NCBI GenBank assembly: GCA_964653435.1 | Contig: CAZZFA010000014.1 | Coordinates: forward strand, 1 to 64,000 | DNA: 64,000 nucleotides | Source of the DNA: CAZMVY01 sp964653435 | Lineage (GTDB): Bacteria; Planctomycetota; Phycisphaerae; UBA1845; PWPN01 | Direction: 5' to 3' | Part shown: positions 26,999-35,222 of the stretch, piece by piece | How the letters are laid out: the number at the start of each line of letters is the position of its first letter | How positions within the stretch are numbered: the first letter of the stretch is position 1 | Notes under the pieces: generated by a model | Databases searched by the model: none | What the model saw: only the letters and a program-made list of their open reading frames with translations | What the model was told of the DNA's origin: nothing | Program-made: the position numbers and the translations under genes

Positions 26999-27790
26999 AT
27001 GCTTGCTTCACGGTTGCGGATGATCGCCGAGTACGTGCGGGAGCGCCGTCGCTACGGCACGCCCGCGCTGACGGGTGATCCCGGCAATGGCACCGTCTTC
27101 CTGCTCGACGGGGTGGGCGGCTTTTTGATGGCTCCGGTGCTGGCGCGGAAGGCGTTTCGCGAGGCCGGCCTGCCGTATGCCACGTACGTCTTCGATTGGA
27201 ATCACGGTCGTCGCGGCGATCTCCTGGGCGATCTGATCGGCCGCCGTCGCAACCAACTGGAGGCGATGAAGCTGGCCCGGCTCATTCGGCGCTTTCGCCG
27301 TGCCAATCCGGCAGCGCCGTTGCACGTGCTGGCCTACAGCGGCGGGACGGGAATCGCGGTGTTCGCCGCCGAACAGCTGAACGAGCGGGCCAGGATCGAC
27401 ACGCTCGTGCTCTGCTGTTCGGCGCTTTCGCCCGAGTATCCGCTCGCCAGAGCGATGCAGCACGTGGATCGGTGCTACGCGTTCGTGAGCGAGCGCGATC
27501 GCGTGATGCTCGGCATCGGCACCCGGCTCTTCGGGACGGTCGACCGGGAGCACTGCCCCGCGGCGGGGCTTACGGGTTTCCGATGTCTGCGGGGGCACGG
27601 GCGTTCCGATTCATCATGGCAGGCGCGCGTACAGGAGATTCGGTGGACCGCCGACATGCGCGCCGATGGCCATTACGGCGGCCACGTCGGAACCGCTTCA
27701 CCGACATTCATCGCCCGGCGCATCGTCCCGCTGTTGATTACGCCTCGGCACGTCCCGTCGCCGTCCGCCACGCCTTCTTCACGGCCTTGA
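26999..27790 (+). CDS. Alpha/beta-hydrolase-like protein
   Basis: The 263-residue protein shows a VFLLDGVGGFL strand-loop, a basic segment, and LAYSGGTG near residue 116 in the place of a nucleophile elbow (G-x-S-x-G like, but Y-S-G-G-T-G). A possible acid is in FVSERDRVM. No signal peptide is visible. ATG 26999 is preferred over GTG 26993 on spacing to GGTGAG. It follows the GH42-like gene closely and may be in its operon. Its last 53 bases overlap the convergent PHP gene. The substrate is unknown. Confidence 0.6.
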   Translation: MLASRLRMIAEYVRERRRYGTPALTGDPGNGTVFLLDGVGGFLMAPVLARKAFREAGLPYATYVFDWNHGRRGDLLGDLIGRRRNQLEAMKLARLIRRFRRANPAAPLHVLAYSGGTGIAVFAAEQLNERARIDTLVLCCSALSPEYPLARAMQHVDRCYAFVSERDRVMLGIGTRLFGTVDREHCPAAGLTGFRCLRGHGRSDSSWQARVQEIRWTADMRADGHYGGHVGTASPTFIARRIVPLLITPRHVPSPSATPSSRP

Positions 27791-28463
27791 CCGTCGTCTG
27801 CCACGCCACGCGTGGGCGGCGCTGCTTGTAAGCCTTGATGTACTGCGACTTCATGAAGTCGAGATAGCTCGTCTGCGTCCGCAGCTCGCACCGGCGGGGG
27901 GCATGCAGGAGCATCTCACGGACCGCGGCCGGGTCGGCCAGGTCCCAGTCGCCTTCGAAGATCGTCAGCGCGTGTGTGATCTCGTGCAGAAAGTGCGCGT
28001 CGCTGCCGGCGACGACGGGCTTGCCGGCCTGCCCGGCCCAGGCGGCGGCCCGGTCGTTCAGGTGCCGGTATGTGCGGGCGTTCAGGATCTCGATGAGGTC
28101 GGCCCGGGCGACGAGCGATTCGTGTTCGCGGTGGCTCTTGGCCGGATGCGGCAGGATCGTCAGCTTGCCGAGCCGCTTCGCCTCCGAGAAAACGAATTCG
28201 CTGTCGCGACGCTCGAACTCGCGCTCGATGTCGAGCACGATGACGTCCCCGAGCTCGGTGTAATACTCGGCCCCGGCGATCACGCGGATCGGCTTGCCGC
28301 GGGCCGCCTCCACGGCTTCCAGCCCGCCCGCGAGCGAGTCGTGGTCGCACACGAGAAGCAGGCCGATGCCGTGCCGGATCGCCGTCTCGACGATGGCCGC
28401 CGGGCGCAGCATGCAGTCATAGCTGTGGTGCGTGTGGATGTGCAGGGCGGCAACGATGCTCAT
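27738..28463 (-). CDS. PHP-domain metal-dependent phosphoesterase-like protein
   Basis: The 241-residue protein shows the PHP motifs: HIHTHHSYD at 8-16, LVCDHDS near 38, ILPHPAK near 103 and GSDAHF near 152, which together form the trinuclear metal site. Relatives include nucleoside monophosphate and polymerase-associated phosphoesterases. A basic C-terminal tail of about 40 residues (MKSQYIKAYKQRRPR) follows the domain. ATG 28463 gives the usual N-terminus. The gene ends inside the 3' end of the convergent hydrolase gene (53 bp overlap). No pathway context is visible. Confidence 0.82.
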   Translation of the reverse strand: MSIVAALHIHTHHSYDCMLRPAAIVETAIRHGIGLLLVCDHDSLAGGLEAVEAARGKPIRVIAGAEYYTELGDVIVLDIEREFERRDSEFVFSEAKRLGKLTILPHPAKSHREHESLVARADLIEILNARTYRHLNDRAAAWAGQAGKPVVAGSDAHFLHEITHALTIFEGDWDLADPAAVREMLLHAPRRCELRTQTSYLDFMKSQYIKAYKQRRPRVAWQTTVKAVKKAWRTATGRAEA

Positions 28464-28509
28464 GGGTCGCGAGGTTCCTCGCCCGGTGGTGTACGGCGTT
28501 GTGTGCTCA

Positions 28510-28571
28510 TGTGGAGTGCGGCCTCTCCGGGACCGTACCCTGGTGCGGCCTCTCTGAGGCCGCATCCCATG
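28510..28571. repeat. Short GC-rich palindromes between genes
   Basis: GTGCGGCCTCTCTGAGGCCGCA and a nearby GAGTGCGGCCTCTCCGGGA resemble the GGCCTCGGAGAGGCCGCA palindrome at about 3470-3490. They may be small repeat units or bidirectional terminators; no T-run follows. Confidence 0.4.
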
Positions 28572-29450
28572 TCAGACGCGGTCGATGCGCCCGGCCTCGC
28601 GATCCCGTTCCCGCTGGCGCTGCGTGGCGATCTCCAGCGTGCGCCGCTCGCGGCGCGTAAGACTTTGCAGACCCGATTCGCTCACCTTGGCCAGGATTCG
28701 GTCCACCTCGGCCTGCTCCGCTTCCTCGGCCTCGATGCGGCGCTGCCAGGCGCCCGCGTTCGTGGCGTGCGGTCGGGACCGGATGAGACGGATTCGTGGC
28801 AACATCCCCCAGAAATACAGCGTAGCGACCCCGGCGACGGCCCCGGCGGCATGGCATACCTCGCCGCCCGGGTTCTCAAGCCCCCCCGGACTGATCAGAT
28901 AGAAGAACAGGAAGCCCAGCAGGAGCAGTCCGAACACGCGGATCGGCATCGGGAAGAACACCACGACCACCTGGATGTGCGGGAAGAAGATGATCGCCGC
29001 AATCAGCAGACCGTACACCGCTCCGCTGGCGCCCACCAGCGGGATGGCCCGGTACCCCGGTGACAACGCGGCCAGCGCCAGGTACGCGAGCCCGCCGATG
29101 AGGCCGCAGATCGCATAGAACGTCAGAAAGCGGTCGCGCCCGAACGTCCGCTCGAACTCCATGCCGAAAACATACAGTCCGAACATGTTGAACACGAGGT
29201 GCCAGACGCCCGCGTGCGTGAACATGTAGGTGATCGGCTGCCAGAGATAACCCCGCGAGAGCCCGTACCAGCTCAGTCCGAAGGTTTCGTGCCAGAAGCC
29301 GGCGTCGAAGTGCCGAGAGAGGGCGTCGAGAACCAGCCCGACCACGTTCGCGATGATGAGCCACATCACCGCCGTCGTCGGACGCGGCATCGCAAGCCGC
29401 ACCTGTGGGCCGTCCTCCTCCCGGGAATAGGGCCGCTCCCTCCAGGACAT
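28572..29450 (-). CDS. Rhomboid intramembrane serine protease with long cytosolic tail
   Basis: The 292-residue protein has about six membrane segments. It shows the conserved HLVFN (His84 to Asn88), the nucleophile in GASGAVYG (Ser142) and the catalytic His200 in GGEVCHAAGA. It would cleave transmembrane substrates. After the last membrane segment, about 75 residues form a highly charged helical tail (EAEEAEQAEVDRILAKVSE). Its ATG overlaps the stop of the Nudix gene by one base (TGATG), which indicates translational coupling. Confidence 0.9.
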   Translation of the reverse strand: MSWRERPYSREEDGPQVRLAMPRPTTAVMWLIIANVVGLVLDALSRHFDAGFWHETFGLSWYGLSRGYLWQPITYMFTHAGVWHLVFNMFGLYVFGMEFERTFGRDRFLTFYAICGLIGGLAYLALAALSPGYRAIPLVGASGAVYGLLIAAIIFFPHIQVVVVFFPMPIRVFGLLLLGFLFFYLISPGGLENPGGEVCHAAGAVAGVATLYFWGMLPRIRLIRSRPHATNAGAWQRRIEAEEAEQAEVDRILAKVSESGLQSLTRRERRTLEIATQRQRERDREAGRIDRV

Positions 29451-29965
29451 CAGCGGGGCCTCCGATCCAGGTGGTATCGAAGGAGCACGGCGATGGTCTT
29501 TCCGTCAACGATCGTGCCCCGGCGAATCCAGTCGATGGCCTGCTCGAACGGTACGACCTCCGGGCGAATCCGCTCGCCGGTATCCAGCCGTTGTGACGTC
29601 TTGCGGAGATCATGGGCCACGAAACATCGCATCAGCTCGTCGGTGATGCCGGGCGTGGTGTAGAACTCGCCCAGGGGCTCAATACGCCCGGCCCGGTAGC
29701 CCGTTTCCTCCTCCAGCTCCCGTGCGGCACAGGCCGCCGGGTCTTCGCCCGGCTCCAGCGTTCCGGCGGGTAATTCGATGAGTTCCCGTTCGATCGCGTA
29801 GCGATAGTTGCGGATCATCACGATATCTGTATCGGTCAGCACCGGCAGGACGACCACCGCCCCCGGATGAACGACAATCTCCCGGGTCACGGCGGCTCGT
29901 CCCGGGGTCGAATACGTGCGACGATGCACGGCGAATTTGCGTGTTGTCAGAAGGATGTCGGACAT
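29450..29965 (-). CDS. Nudix hydrolase, ADP-ribose pyrophosphatase-like
   Basis: The 171-residue protein carries a full Nudix box at 68-90 (G-TLEPG-E-x7-RELEEETGY), with the metal-binding Glu cluster. The preceding IELPAGTLEPGED is typical of ADP-ribose or ADP-sugar pyrophosphatases (NudF-like). The role would be cleavage of ADP-ribose or a sugar nucleotide to AMP and a sugar phosphate. ATG 29965 is chosen as first conserved residue. It is the first gene of a two-gene unit with the rhomboid and has a good promoter at 30010-30038. Confidence 0.87.
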   Translation of the reverse strand: MSDILLTTRKFAVHRRTYSTPGRAAVTREIVVHPGAVVVLPVLTDTDIVMIRNYRYAIERELIELPAGTLEPGEDPAACAARELEEETGYRAGRIEPLGEFYTTPGITDELMRCFVAHDLRKTSQRLDTGERIRPEVVPFEQAIDWIRRGTIVDGKTIAVLLRYHLDRRPR

Positions 29966-30009
29966 CGGGAACCCGCGGCTTTTTCCGGGCAACTCGTGCG
30001 AGATATTGG

Positions 30010-30038
30010 ATTATAGGTCTGCGCCGGACGGGCCGCAA
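30010..30038 (-). promoter_or_regulatory. Promoter of the Nudix-rhomboid unit
   Basis: On the minus strand TTGCGG (30033-30038) and TATAAT (30010-30015) are separated by 17 bp. It is divergent to the dxr promoter 12 bp away. Confidence 0.75.
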
Positions 30039-30049
30039 TGACGCGGTGC

Positions 30050-30078
30050 TTGCCAGCCGGCGGCGGCGCCCGTATAGT
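30050..30078 (+). promoter_or_regulatory. Promoter of dxr
   Basis: TTGCCA (30050-30055) and TATAGT (30073-30078) lie 17 bp apart, about 65 bases before the dxr ATG. Confidence 0.72.
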
Positions 30079-30144
30079 ATGCCGGGACAGGGATTCCTTC
30101 ACTAATCGGGTGCGCCGGCGAAGGTTACGGCCGGCTACTTCCTG

Positions 30145-31296
30145 ATGACAAAGCGAATTGCCATCCTCGGATCAACCGGCTCGATCGGTCGCAACACGCT
30201 GGAGGTCGCGGCTCACCTCGGGACGGACTGCGCCGTATGTGGTCTGGCAGCCAGGAAGAGCTGGCAGGCGCTGGCGGATCAGATCCGTCGCTGGCGGCCG
30301 GATGTTGCCGCGCTGTGCGACGAGGCGGCAGCGAAGCAATTGCAGCGATGCCTCAATGGCGGGACGAAGTTGTTGGCCGGCGAGGCGTCGCTCGTCGATC
30401 TGGTCCGCGGCTGCGATTGCGACGTAGTAGTAGCGGCGGTCGTGGGCGCGGCCGGGTTGCCGGCGACCCTGGCGGCGGTCGAGGCCGGAAAGACCGTTGC
30501 CCTGGCGAACAAGGAGGCCCTCGTGGTGGCCGGATCGCTGATCGTGCCGCGTCTGGCCGAGACCGGGGCACGGATCCTGCCGGTCGACAGTGAGCACTCG
30601 GCGGTGTTCCAGTCGATGTTGTCCGGTCGTCGCGAGGAGGTGAAGCGGATCTACCTGACGGCCTCGGGCGGGCCTTTTCGGACCTGGTCCGCCGAGCAGA
30701 TGGCCGAGGCGACGGTGGAGGATGCGTTGCGGCATCCGACCTGGAACATGGGGCCCAAAGTCACCATCGACTCGGCCACGCTGATGAACAAGGCCCTGGA
30801 GATCATCGAGGCGAAGTGGCTTTTCGGCCTCGATGTCGATTCGATAGAAGTCCTGATTCACCCGGAGTCGATCATTCATTCGATGGTCGAGTTCTGCGAC
30901 GGGTCGGTCGTGGCGCAGCTCGGAACGCCGGACATGCGCACGCCGATCCAATACGCGCTGACATACCCCGAGAGGCGGCCGGGGTGCAGCGATCGTCTGG
31001 ACTGGTCCGCGATCCGCCGGCTGCACTTCGAGCCGCCGGACCTGGAGCGTTTCCCGGCGCTGCGGCTGGGCTACGAGGCGGCGCGCGCCGGGGGTACGGC
31101 CGGCGCCGTACTGAACGCCGCCAATGAGGAAGCGGTGCAGGCGTTTCGCGAGGCCCGGATTCCCTTCGGGCGGATCGTCTCGACGGTGGAACAGGTGTTC
31201 CGCCGTCATCGGTTGCTTGCGGCGCCGACGATGGAGGATTTGCTCGCGGCCGATCGCTGGGCGCGGCAAGAGGTTTCTCGATGCTTGGATGCATGA
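30145..31296 (+). CDS. dxr: 1-deoxy-D-xylulose 5-phosphate reductoisomerase
   Basis: This 383-residue enzyme performs the second step of the MEP isoprenoid pathway, making 2-C-methylerythritol 4-phosphate with NADPH and a divalent metal. Seen: GSTGSIGRNTLEV for NADPH, DSEHSAVFQ (metal ligands Asp and Glu), NMGPKVTIDSATLMNKALE, and LIHPESIIHSMVEF. Length is normal. The start ATG 30145 begins directly at the conserved TKRIAILGSTG. The last 16 bases overlap the downstream rseP-type gene, a pairing found in many bacteria, though cdsA and uppS are absent here. Confidence 0.95.
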   Translation: MTKRIAILGSTGSIGRNTLEVAAHLGTDCAVCGLAARKSWQALADQIRRWRPDVAALCDEAAAKQLQRCLNGGTKLLAGEASLVDLVRGCDCDVVVAAVVGAAGLPATLAAVEAGKTVALANKEALVVAGSLIVPRLAETGARILPVDSEHSAVFQSMLSGRREEVKRIYLTASGGPFRTWSAEQMAEATVEDALRHPTWNMGPKVTIDSATLMNKALEIIEAKWLFGLDVDSIEVLIHPESIIHSMVEFCDGSVVAQLGTPDMRTPIQYALTYPERRPGCSDRLDWSAIRRLHFEPPDLERFPALRLGYEAARAGGTAGAVLNAANEEAVQAFREARIPFGRIVSTVEQVFRRHRLLAAPTMEDLLAADRWARQEVSRCLDA

Positions 31297-33659
31297 TCGG
31301 TTCGGATCCCGTGTGGCTGAATGCCCTGTTGCTCGGCAGCGTGCTCGGGACGGCCAAGTCGGTGGTGCTGATTCTCGTCGGCTTTTCGCTCGTGATCTTC
31401 ATGCATGAGCTGGGCCATTTCATGGTGGCCAAGCTCGCCGACGTAAAGGTGGATCGTTTTGCCATCGGGTTCGGCAGGACGCTTTTCTCGTATCGCCGGG
31501 GGATGGGCATCCGCTGGGGCTCGGGCGCGGAGGAGTACGAGCAGCGGCTCGTGGAGTACGTGCGGCAGAAGGGCGAGGCCGGTCTGCCGTTTCAGGAGGC
31601 TGCCGAGCCGACGGCCGCCGAGCTGGCCGCGGCCGCCCGCGAACTCAATCTCGGCGAAACCGAATACGTCTTCAATGCGCTGCCACTGGGCGGCTATGTC
31701 AAGATGCTCGGCCAGGAAGACTTCGCCGTGGACAAGTCCGGCGAATGGAAAGTGAAGGCCGACCCTCGCTCCTTTGTCAGCAAGCCCGTCGGCTGGCGGA
31801 TGCTTATCGCCTCGGCCGGCGTGGCGATGAACCTGGTTTTCGCCGCATTCCTTTTCATGATCGTGTTCATGTGCGGTTTCGACGTGCCGACGCCCGTCAT
31901 CGGCGCGCCGCTGCCCGGCAGCCCGGCGGAGAAGGCCGGCCTGCAGTTCGGCGACCGTATCCTGGAGATCAACGGCAAGGAGGTTCGCGACTACGACGAC
32001 ATCCGGATGGCCGTTGTCCTGGCCGAGCCGCACACCCCGATGCACATCAAGCTCCTCCGGGACGGCCGCGTCATCGAGTGCCAGGTGACGCCGGAGTATG
32101 AGCCCGAGCGCAACCTGCTTCAGATCGGCGTGCCGCCGAAGTTCACGCGGGTGATCACCGACGTGGAGCCGGAGCCGGGGCCGCCGCGGGCGGATGCCCT
32201 CCGGCCCGGCGATGAGGTCATCGCGATCAACGGCAAGCCGGTTCGGGATTTCTTCGATGTTTTCTACGAGCTTCAGGCGGCGCGCGGCAACCGCGTCTCG
32301 ATCGAGGTCTTGCGCCCGGACCCGAAGGATCCGTCCCGGAAGGATCGCGTGACCTGTACCCGCCGGGCGTGGGTCCGCTTCACCAAGACGGGCGACGGGC
32401 CGTATGACGTCGGACATCTTCTCGGGCTGGTGCCGCGTCGGCGGGTGGTGCGGGTCGATCCCGGCAGTCCGGCCGAAGTGCACGGCATCCGGGTCAACGA
32501 CGTGATCGCGGAGTGGGCCGCCATCCGGGCGCCGACGTGGAAGGAAATCGCCACGTCGATCGAGAATAATCCGGGCGTGGACCTGGACGTCGTCCTGGAG
32601 CGCGACGGCGAGCCGGTGCAGACGTATGTGCGGCCGGTGCGGCCGGACTTCTGGGGCCGCGGCAGACCGGAGGTCGGGTTCGACCCCTCAGGCCAGGAGG
32701 AGGCGCCGGTCGTCGTATCGGATTTCGTGGATCGCGTCGAGGGTCAGCCCACGCCGGCCGCCGCCCTGCGTTCCGTGATGCGGCGCGGCTCGACCATCAC
32801 AAAGGTGGACGGCCGGCCCGTGGCCTCGTGGAACGACCTGGTGGCGCAGTTCCTGCAGCACGCCGGCCACGAGGTGCAGCTCACGTGGCGATATGAAAAC
32901 GAGCCGGAGCAGTCCCGTCCGTTCCGCGTGCCGGCGGACATCAATACGTTGCTCAACATGCCGCCGCTGGGGCGGATCGTCGAGATCGCGGGGCAGGATT
33001 CGATCGAATTGCCGGGACCGAACGGGCGGCTTGTGGCGTACTCGGTGCGCTACTGGCGCGGCGCGTACGAGATTCTGAAGAACTGGGTCAAGACCCACCC
33101 CGGCGAGCCCGTCACCGTCCGGTACCGTGACCTGCTGGATCCCCGGGGCACCGTGGTGACCCGGCAGGTGAAGATCGGCCCGGACGATCTCGACCCGTGG
33201 ACGTTGCGCCTCCAGTACAACGACTACCTGCTCGCGAACGTCGAGACCTCGCGGGTCCAGACGTGGAACCCCGCCAAGGCCCTGTGGATCGGGATCAACA
33301 AGACCCTCGACTTCATCATTCAGTCCTACGAGACGATGAAGCGGATGATATTCACGCGGAGCGTGGGCGTGGAGCACCTGTCGGGCCCGGTCGGCATCTT
33401 CCAGATCGGCATGTCCGTCGCGGAGTCGGGTATCACGCGGCTCCTGTTCTTCCTGGGGTTCCTGTCCGCGAATCTGGCGGTGATCAACTTCCTCCCGTTG
33501 CCCATCGTGGACGGCGGGATGATGGTGTTTCTCCTGATCGAGAAGATCAAAGGCACGCCCGTGAGCATCAAGACGCAGGTCGTCACGCAGATCATCGGCC
33601 TGGCGCTGCTGATCACGGCGTTCGTGCTGGTTACGTTCAATGACATTCTCAAGCTGTAG
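31281..33659 (+). CDS. rseP: RseP/S2P-family zinc metalloprotease, greatly extended with several PDZ domains
   Basis: This 792-residue site-2 protease is far longer than the usual 420-450. The zinc motif HELGH is at 42-46 in the first membrane segment, and the metal-binding LPIVDGG motif is near the C-terminus (about 745). Between them, about four PDZ-like units can be seen: GSPAEKAGLQFGDRILEING, ADALRPGDEVIAINGKPV, GSPAEVHGIRVNDVIAEW and SVMRRGSTITKVDGRPV. It would cut membrane-bound anti-sigma factors or signal peptides. It overlaps dxr by 16 bases, so it is co-transcribed and probably coupled. An insertion of about 60 residues also follows the first transmembrane region. Confidence 0.9.
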   Translation: MLGCMIGSDPVWLNALLLGSVLGTAKSVVLILVGFSLVIFMHELGHFMVAKLADVKVDRFAIGFGRTLFSYRRGMGIRWGSGAEEYEQRLVEYVRQKGEAGLPFQEAAEPTAAELAAAARELNLGETEYVFNALPLGGYVKMLGQEDFAVDKSGEWKVKADPRSFVSKPVGWRMLIASAGVAMNLVFAAFLFMIVFMCGFDVPTPVIGAPLPGSPAEKAGLQFGDRILEINGKEVRDYDDIRMAVVLAEPHTPMHIKLLRDGRVIECQVTPEYEPERNLLQIGVPPKFTRVITDVEPEPGPPRADALRPGDEVIAINGKPVRDFFDVFYELQAARGNRVSIEVLRPDPKDPSRKDRVTCTRRAWVRFTKTGDGPYDVGHLLGLVPRRRVVRVDPGSPAEVHGIRVNDVIAEWAAIRAPTWKEIATSIENNPGVDLDVVLERDGEPVQTYVRPVRPDFWGRGRPEVGFDPSGQEEAPVVVSDFVDRVEGQPTPAAALRSVMRRGSTITKVDGRPVASWNDLVAQFLQHAGHEVQLTWRYENEPEQSRPFRVPADINTLLNMPPLGRIVEIAGQDSIELPGPNGRLVAYSVRYWRGAYEILKNWVKTHPGEPVTVRYRDLLDPRGTVVTRQVKIGPDDLDPWTLRLQYNDYLLANVETSRVQTWNPAKALWIGINKTLDFIIQSYETMKRMIFTRSVGVEHLSGPVGIFQIGMSVAESGITRLLFFLGFLSANLAVINFLPLPIVDGGMMVFLLIEKIKGTPVSIKTQVVTQIIGLALLITAFVLVTFNDILKL

Positions 33660-33718
33660 CGGCTGCGCGCCGCGCGGAGAAGGTGCGGCCGGCCGGCGGA
33701 TACGCGGTCCGGGCGGCC

Positions 33719-33748
33719 TTGGCATGGCAGGGGCCCCTGCGGTATACT
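33719..33748 (+). promoter_or_regulatory. Promoter of the small basic protein gene
   Basis: TTGGCA (33719-33724), 18-bp spacer, TATACT (33743-33748), about 50 bases before ATG 33799. Confidence 0.68.
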
Positions 33749-33798
33749 ATGGGGCTCGACGGGTTTGGGATCGCAGGACAGGCAGGTGGGACCGAAAC

Positions 33799-34113
33799 AT
33801 GGCGATTGACGTGGCTCCCGGAACACTGGTGCAGGTGAAGGTGAATCGCCGTCCGCGGCGTGCGGCGGCGGTCAAGACGCTTGAGCGGCTTTTCCGCAAG
33901 GATCGCGGGATCCAGAAGGCCATCGAGCGGCTGCAGGAGACCCGCGTGACGCGGTGGCACCGACGCGGGGGCCGGTTGTGGGCGGACCGCCCGCCGCAAC
34001 TGAAGCCCTTCCGGATCGAGCGGGGGGCCTCCTGCCAAATCGTGGCCTCGGTGGACGTGCTGAAGGATCTCGCCAGTCTGGGGGACGCCGTCGAGGTCAA
34101 GACGGCGAAGTAA
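33799..34113 (+). CDS. Small basic protein of unknown function
   Basis: The 104-residue product is very rich in Arg and Lys in its first 70 residues (VNRRPRRAAAVKTLERLFRK) and has no signal peptide. It has its own promoter and a GGTGGG-type Shine-Dalgarno before ATG 33799; an earlier in-frame start would add residues that are not conserved-looking. I do not recognise the family. The charge pattern suggests nucleic acid or ribosome binding, but there is no motif to prove it. It lies between rseP and murI. Confidence 0.65.
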   Translation: MAIDVAPGTLVQVKVNRRPRRAAAVKTLERLFRKDRGIQKAIERLQETRVTRWHRRGGRLWADRPPQLKPFRIERGASCQIVASVDVLKDLASLGDAVEVKTAK

Positions 34114-34189
34114 CCCGATGGCCGGCTGTTTGCCGGGAGGTCGCGGCCCCGCTCGGGGGCTGCCAGCGGGCCGGCGCCGTATTACCCTG

Positions 34190-34253
34190 CCCGGATGTGC
34201 GGGGCGGCGGTCCGTAGCGTCTCCTGCCGGCGTCCCGGGTTTTTTCTTTTTTT
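34190..34253 (+). terminator. Possible terminator after the small basic protein gene
   Basis: CCCGG near 34191 may pair with CCGGG just before a run of T with one C (34239-34253). The loop is long and the stem short, so this is uncertain. Confidence 0.3.
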
Positions 34254-34256
34254 CGC

Positions 34257-34286
34257 TTGCCAAATCGGCCCCCGATACACGATACT
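34257..34286 (+). promoter_or_regulatory. Promoter of murI
   Basis: TTGCCA (34257-34262), 18-bp spacer, GATACT (34281-34286), about 80 bases before the murI start. Confidence 0.6.
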
Positions 34287-34367
34287 GTTGGGGTAGCCAT
34301 CGCGCGGTCAGGGAAGATCCGTTCGTCATGAGTTCCGACCCTCCCGTCGTGGCACAAGGATGTGCAG

Positions 34368-35222
34368 ATGAACGACCAGCCGATCGCGATTTTTGACAGC
34401 GGCCTCGGGGGGCTGACCGTCGTACGTGAGGTGCGGCGGTGCCTGCCCGGCGAAGACATTTTTTACTTTGGCGATACCGCCCGGGTTCCCTACGGGAGCA
34501 AGTCGCCCCAGACGGTCCTTCGCTTCGCGTACGAGGTGTGCACGTTCCTGCTGCGGTTCGATCCGAAGCTGATCATCGCGGCGTGCAACACGGCCAGCGC
34601 CCTGGCGATTGACGAACTGGAGGAGCGGTTGCCAGTTCCCGTGCTCGGGGTCGTCCGGCCGGGGGCCGCCGAGGCCGTGCGTCAGAGCGGCGGGCGGCTG
34701 ATCGGTGTCATCGCGACGGAAGCAACGGTGAACTCCCAGGCGTACACGCGGGCCATTCATGCAATGGCGCCGCGCTTGCCGGTGATCGAACAGGCCTGCC
34801 CTTCGCTGGTGGCGCTGATCGAGGAGGGGCGGACCGACCGAGACCCGATCGTCCGCATGCTGCTTTTCGATTACCTCGACAAGATCCGCCTGATGAACCC
34901 GGCGGTGCTGGTGCTCGGTTGCACGCACTACCCGCTGATCCGCCGGGCCGTGGCCGAGGTGATGGGTGACGACGTCGCCCTGGTCGACTCCGCCGAGGCG
35001 ACGGTCCGGGAGGCCGAACAGTTGCTGGGCCGGCGGGCGGCCTTGAGCAAGCGGCGGGCGGGCGGTAGATTGCGCTGTTATGTGAGCGACAACCCGCAGC
35101 GGTTCCGCGAGGTGGGCAGCCGCTTCCTCGGCGAACCGATCAAGGATGTCGCCTGGACGACGCCGGAGCAGTTCTTTGTTCACGAGCCGGAGCACGAGCC
35201 GACGCCGGAGCACGTCGCGTGA
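34368..35222 (+). CDS. murI: Glutamate racemase
   Basis: This 284-residue cofactor-independent racemase supplies D-glutamate for peptidoglycan. It shows FDSGLGGLTV at the N-terminus, the first catalytic Cys in AACNTASALA and the second in GCTHYPLI. ATG 34368 follows AAGGAT at 6 bases; a GTG two codons upstream is also possible. The gene has its own promoter. The start of the downstream lipoprotein gene lies inside the last 77 bases. Confidence 0.94.
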   Translation: MNDQPIAIFDSGLGGLTVVREVRRCLPGEDIFYFGDTARVPYGSKSPQTVLRFAYEVCTFLLRFDPKLIIAACNTASALAIDELEERLPVPVLGVVRPGAAEAVRQSGGRLIGVIATEATVNSQAYTRAIHAMAPRLPVIEQACPSLVALIEEGRTDRDPIVRMLLFDYLDKIRLMNPAVLVLGCTHYPLIRRAVAEVMGDDVALVDSAEATVREAEQLLGRRAALSKRRAGGRLRCYVSDNPQRFREVGSRFLGEPIKDVAWTTPEQFFVHEPEHEPTPEHVA

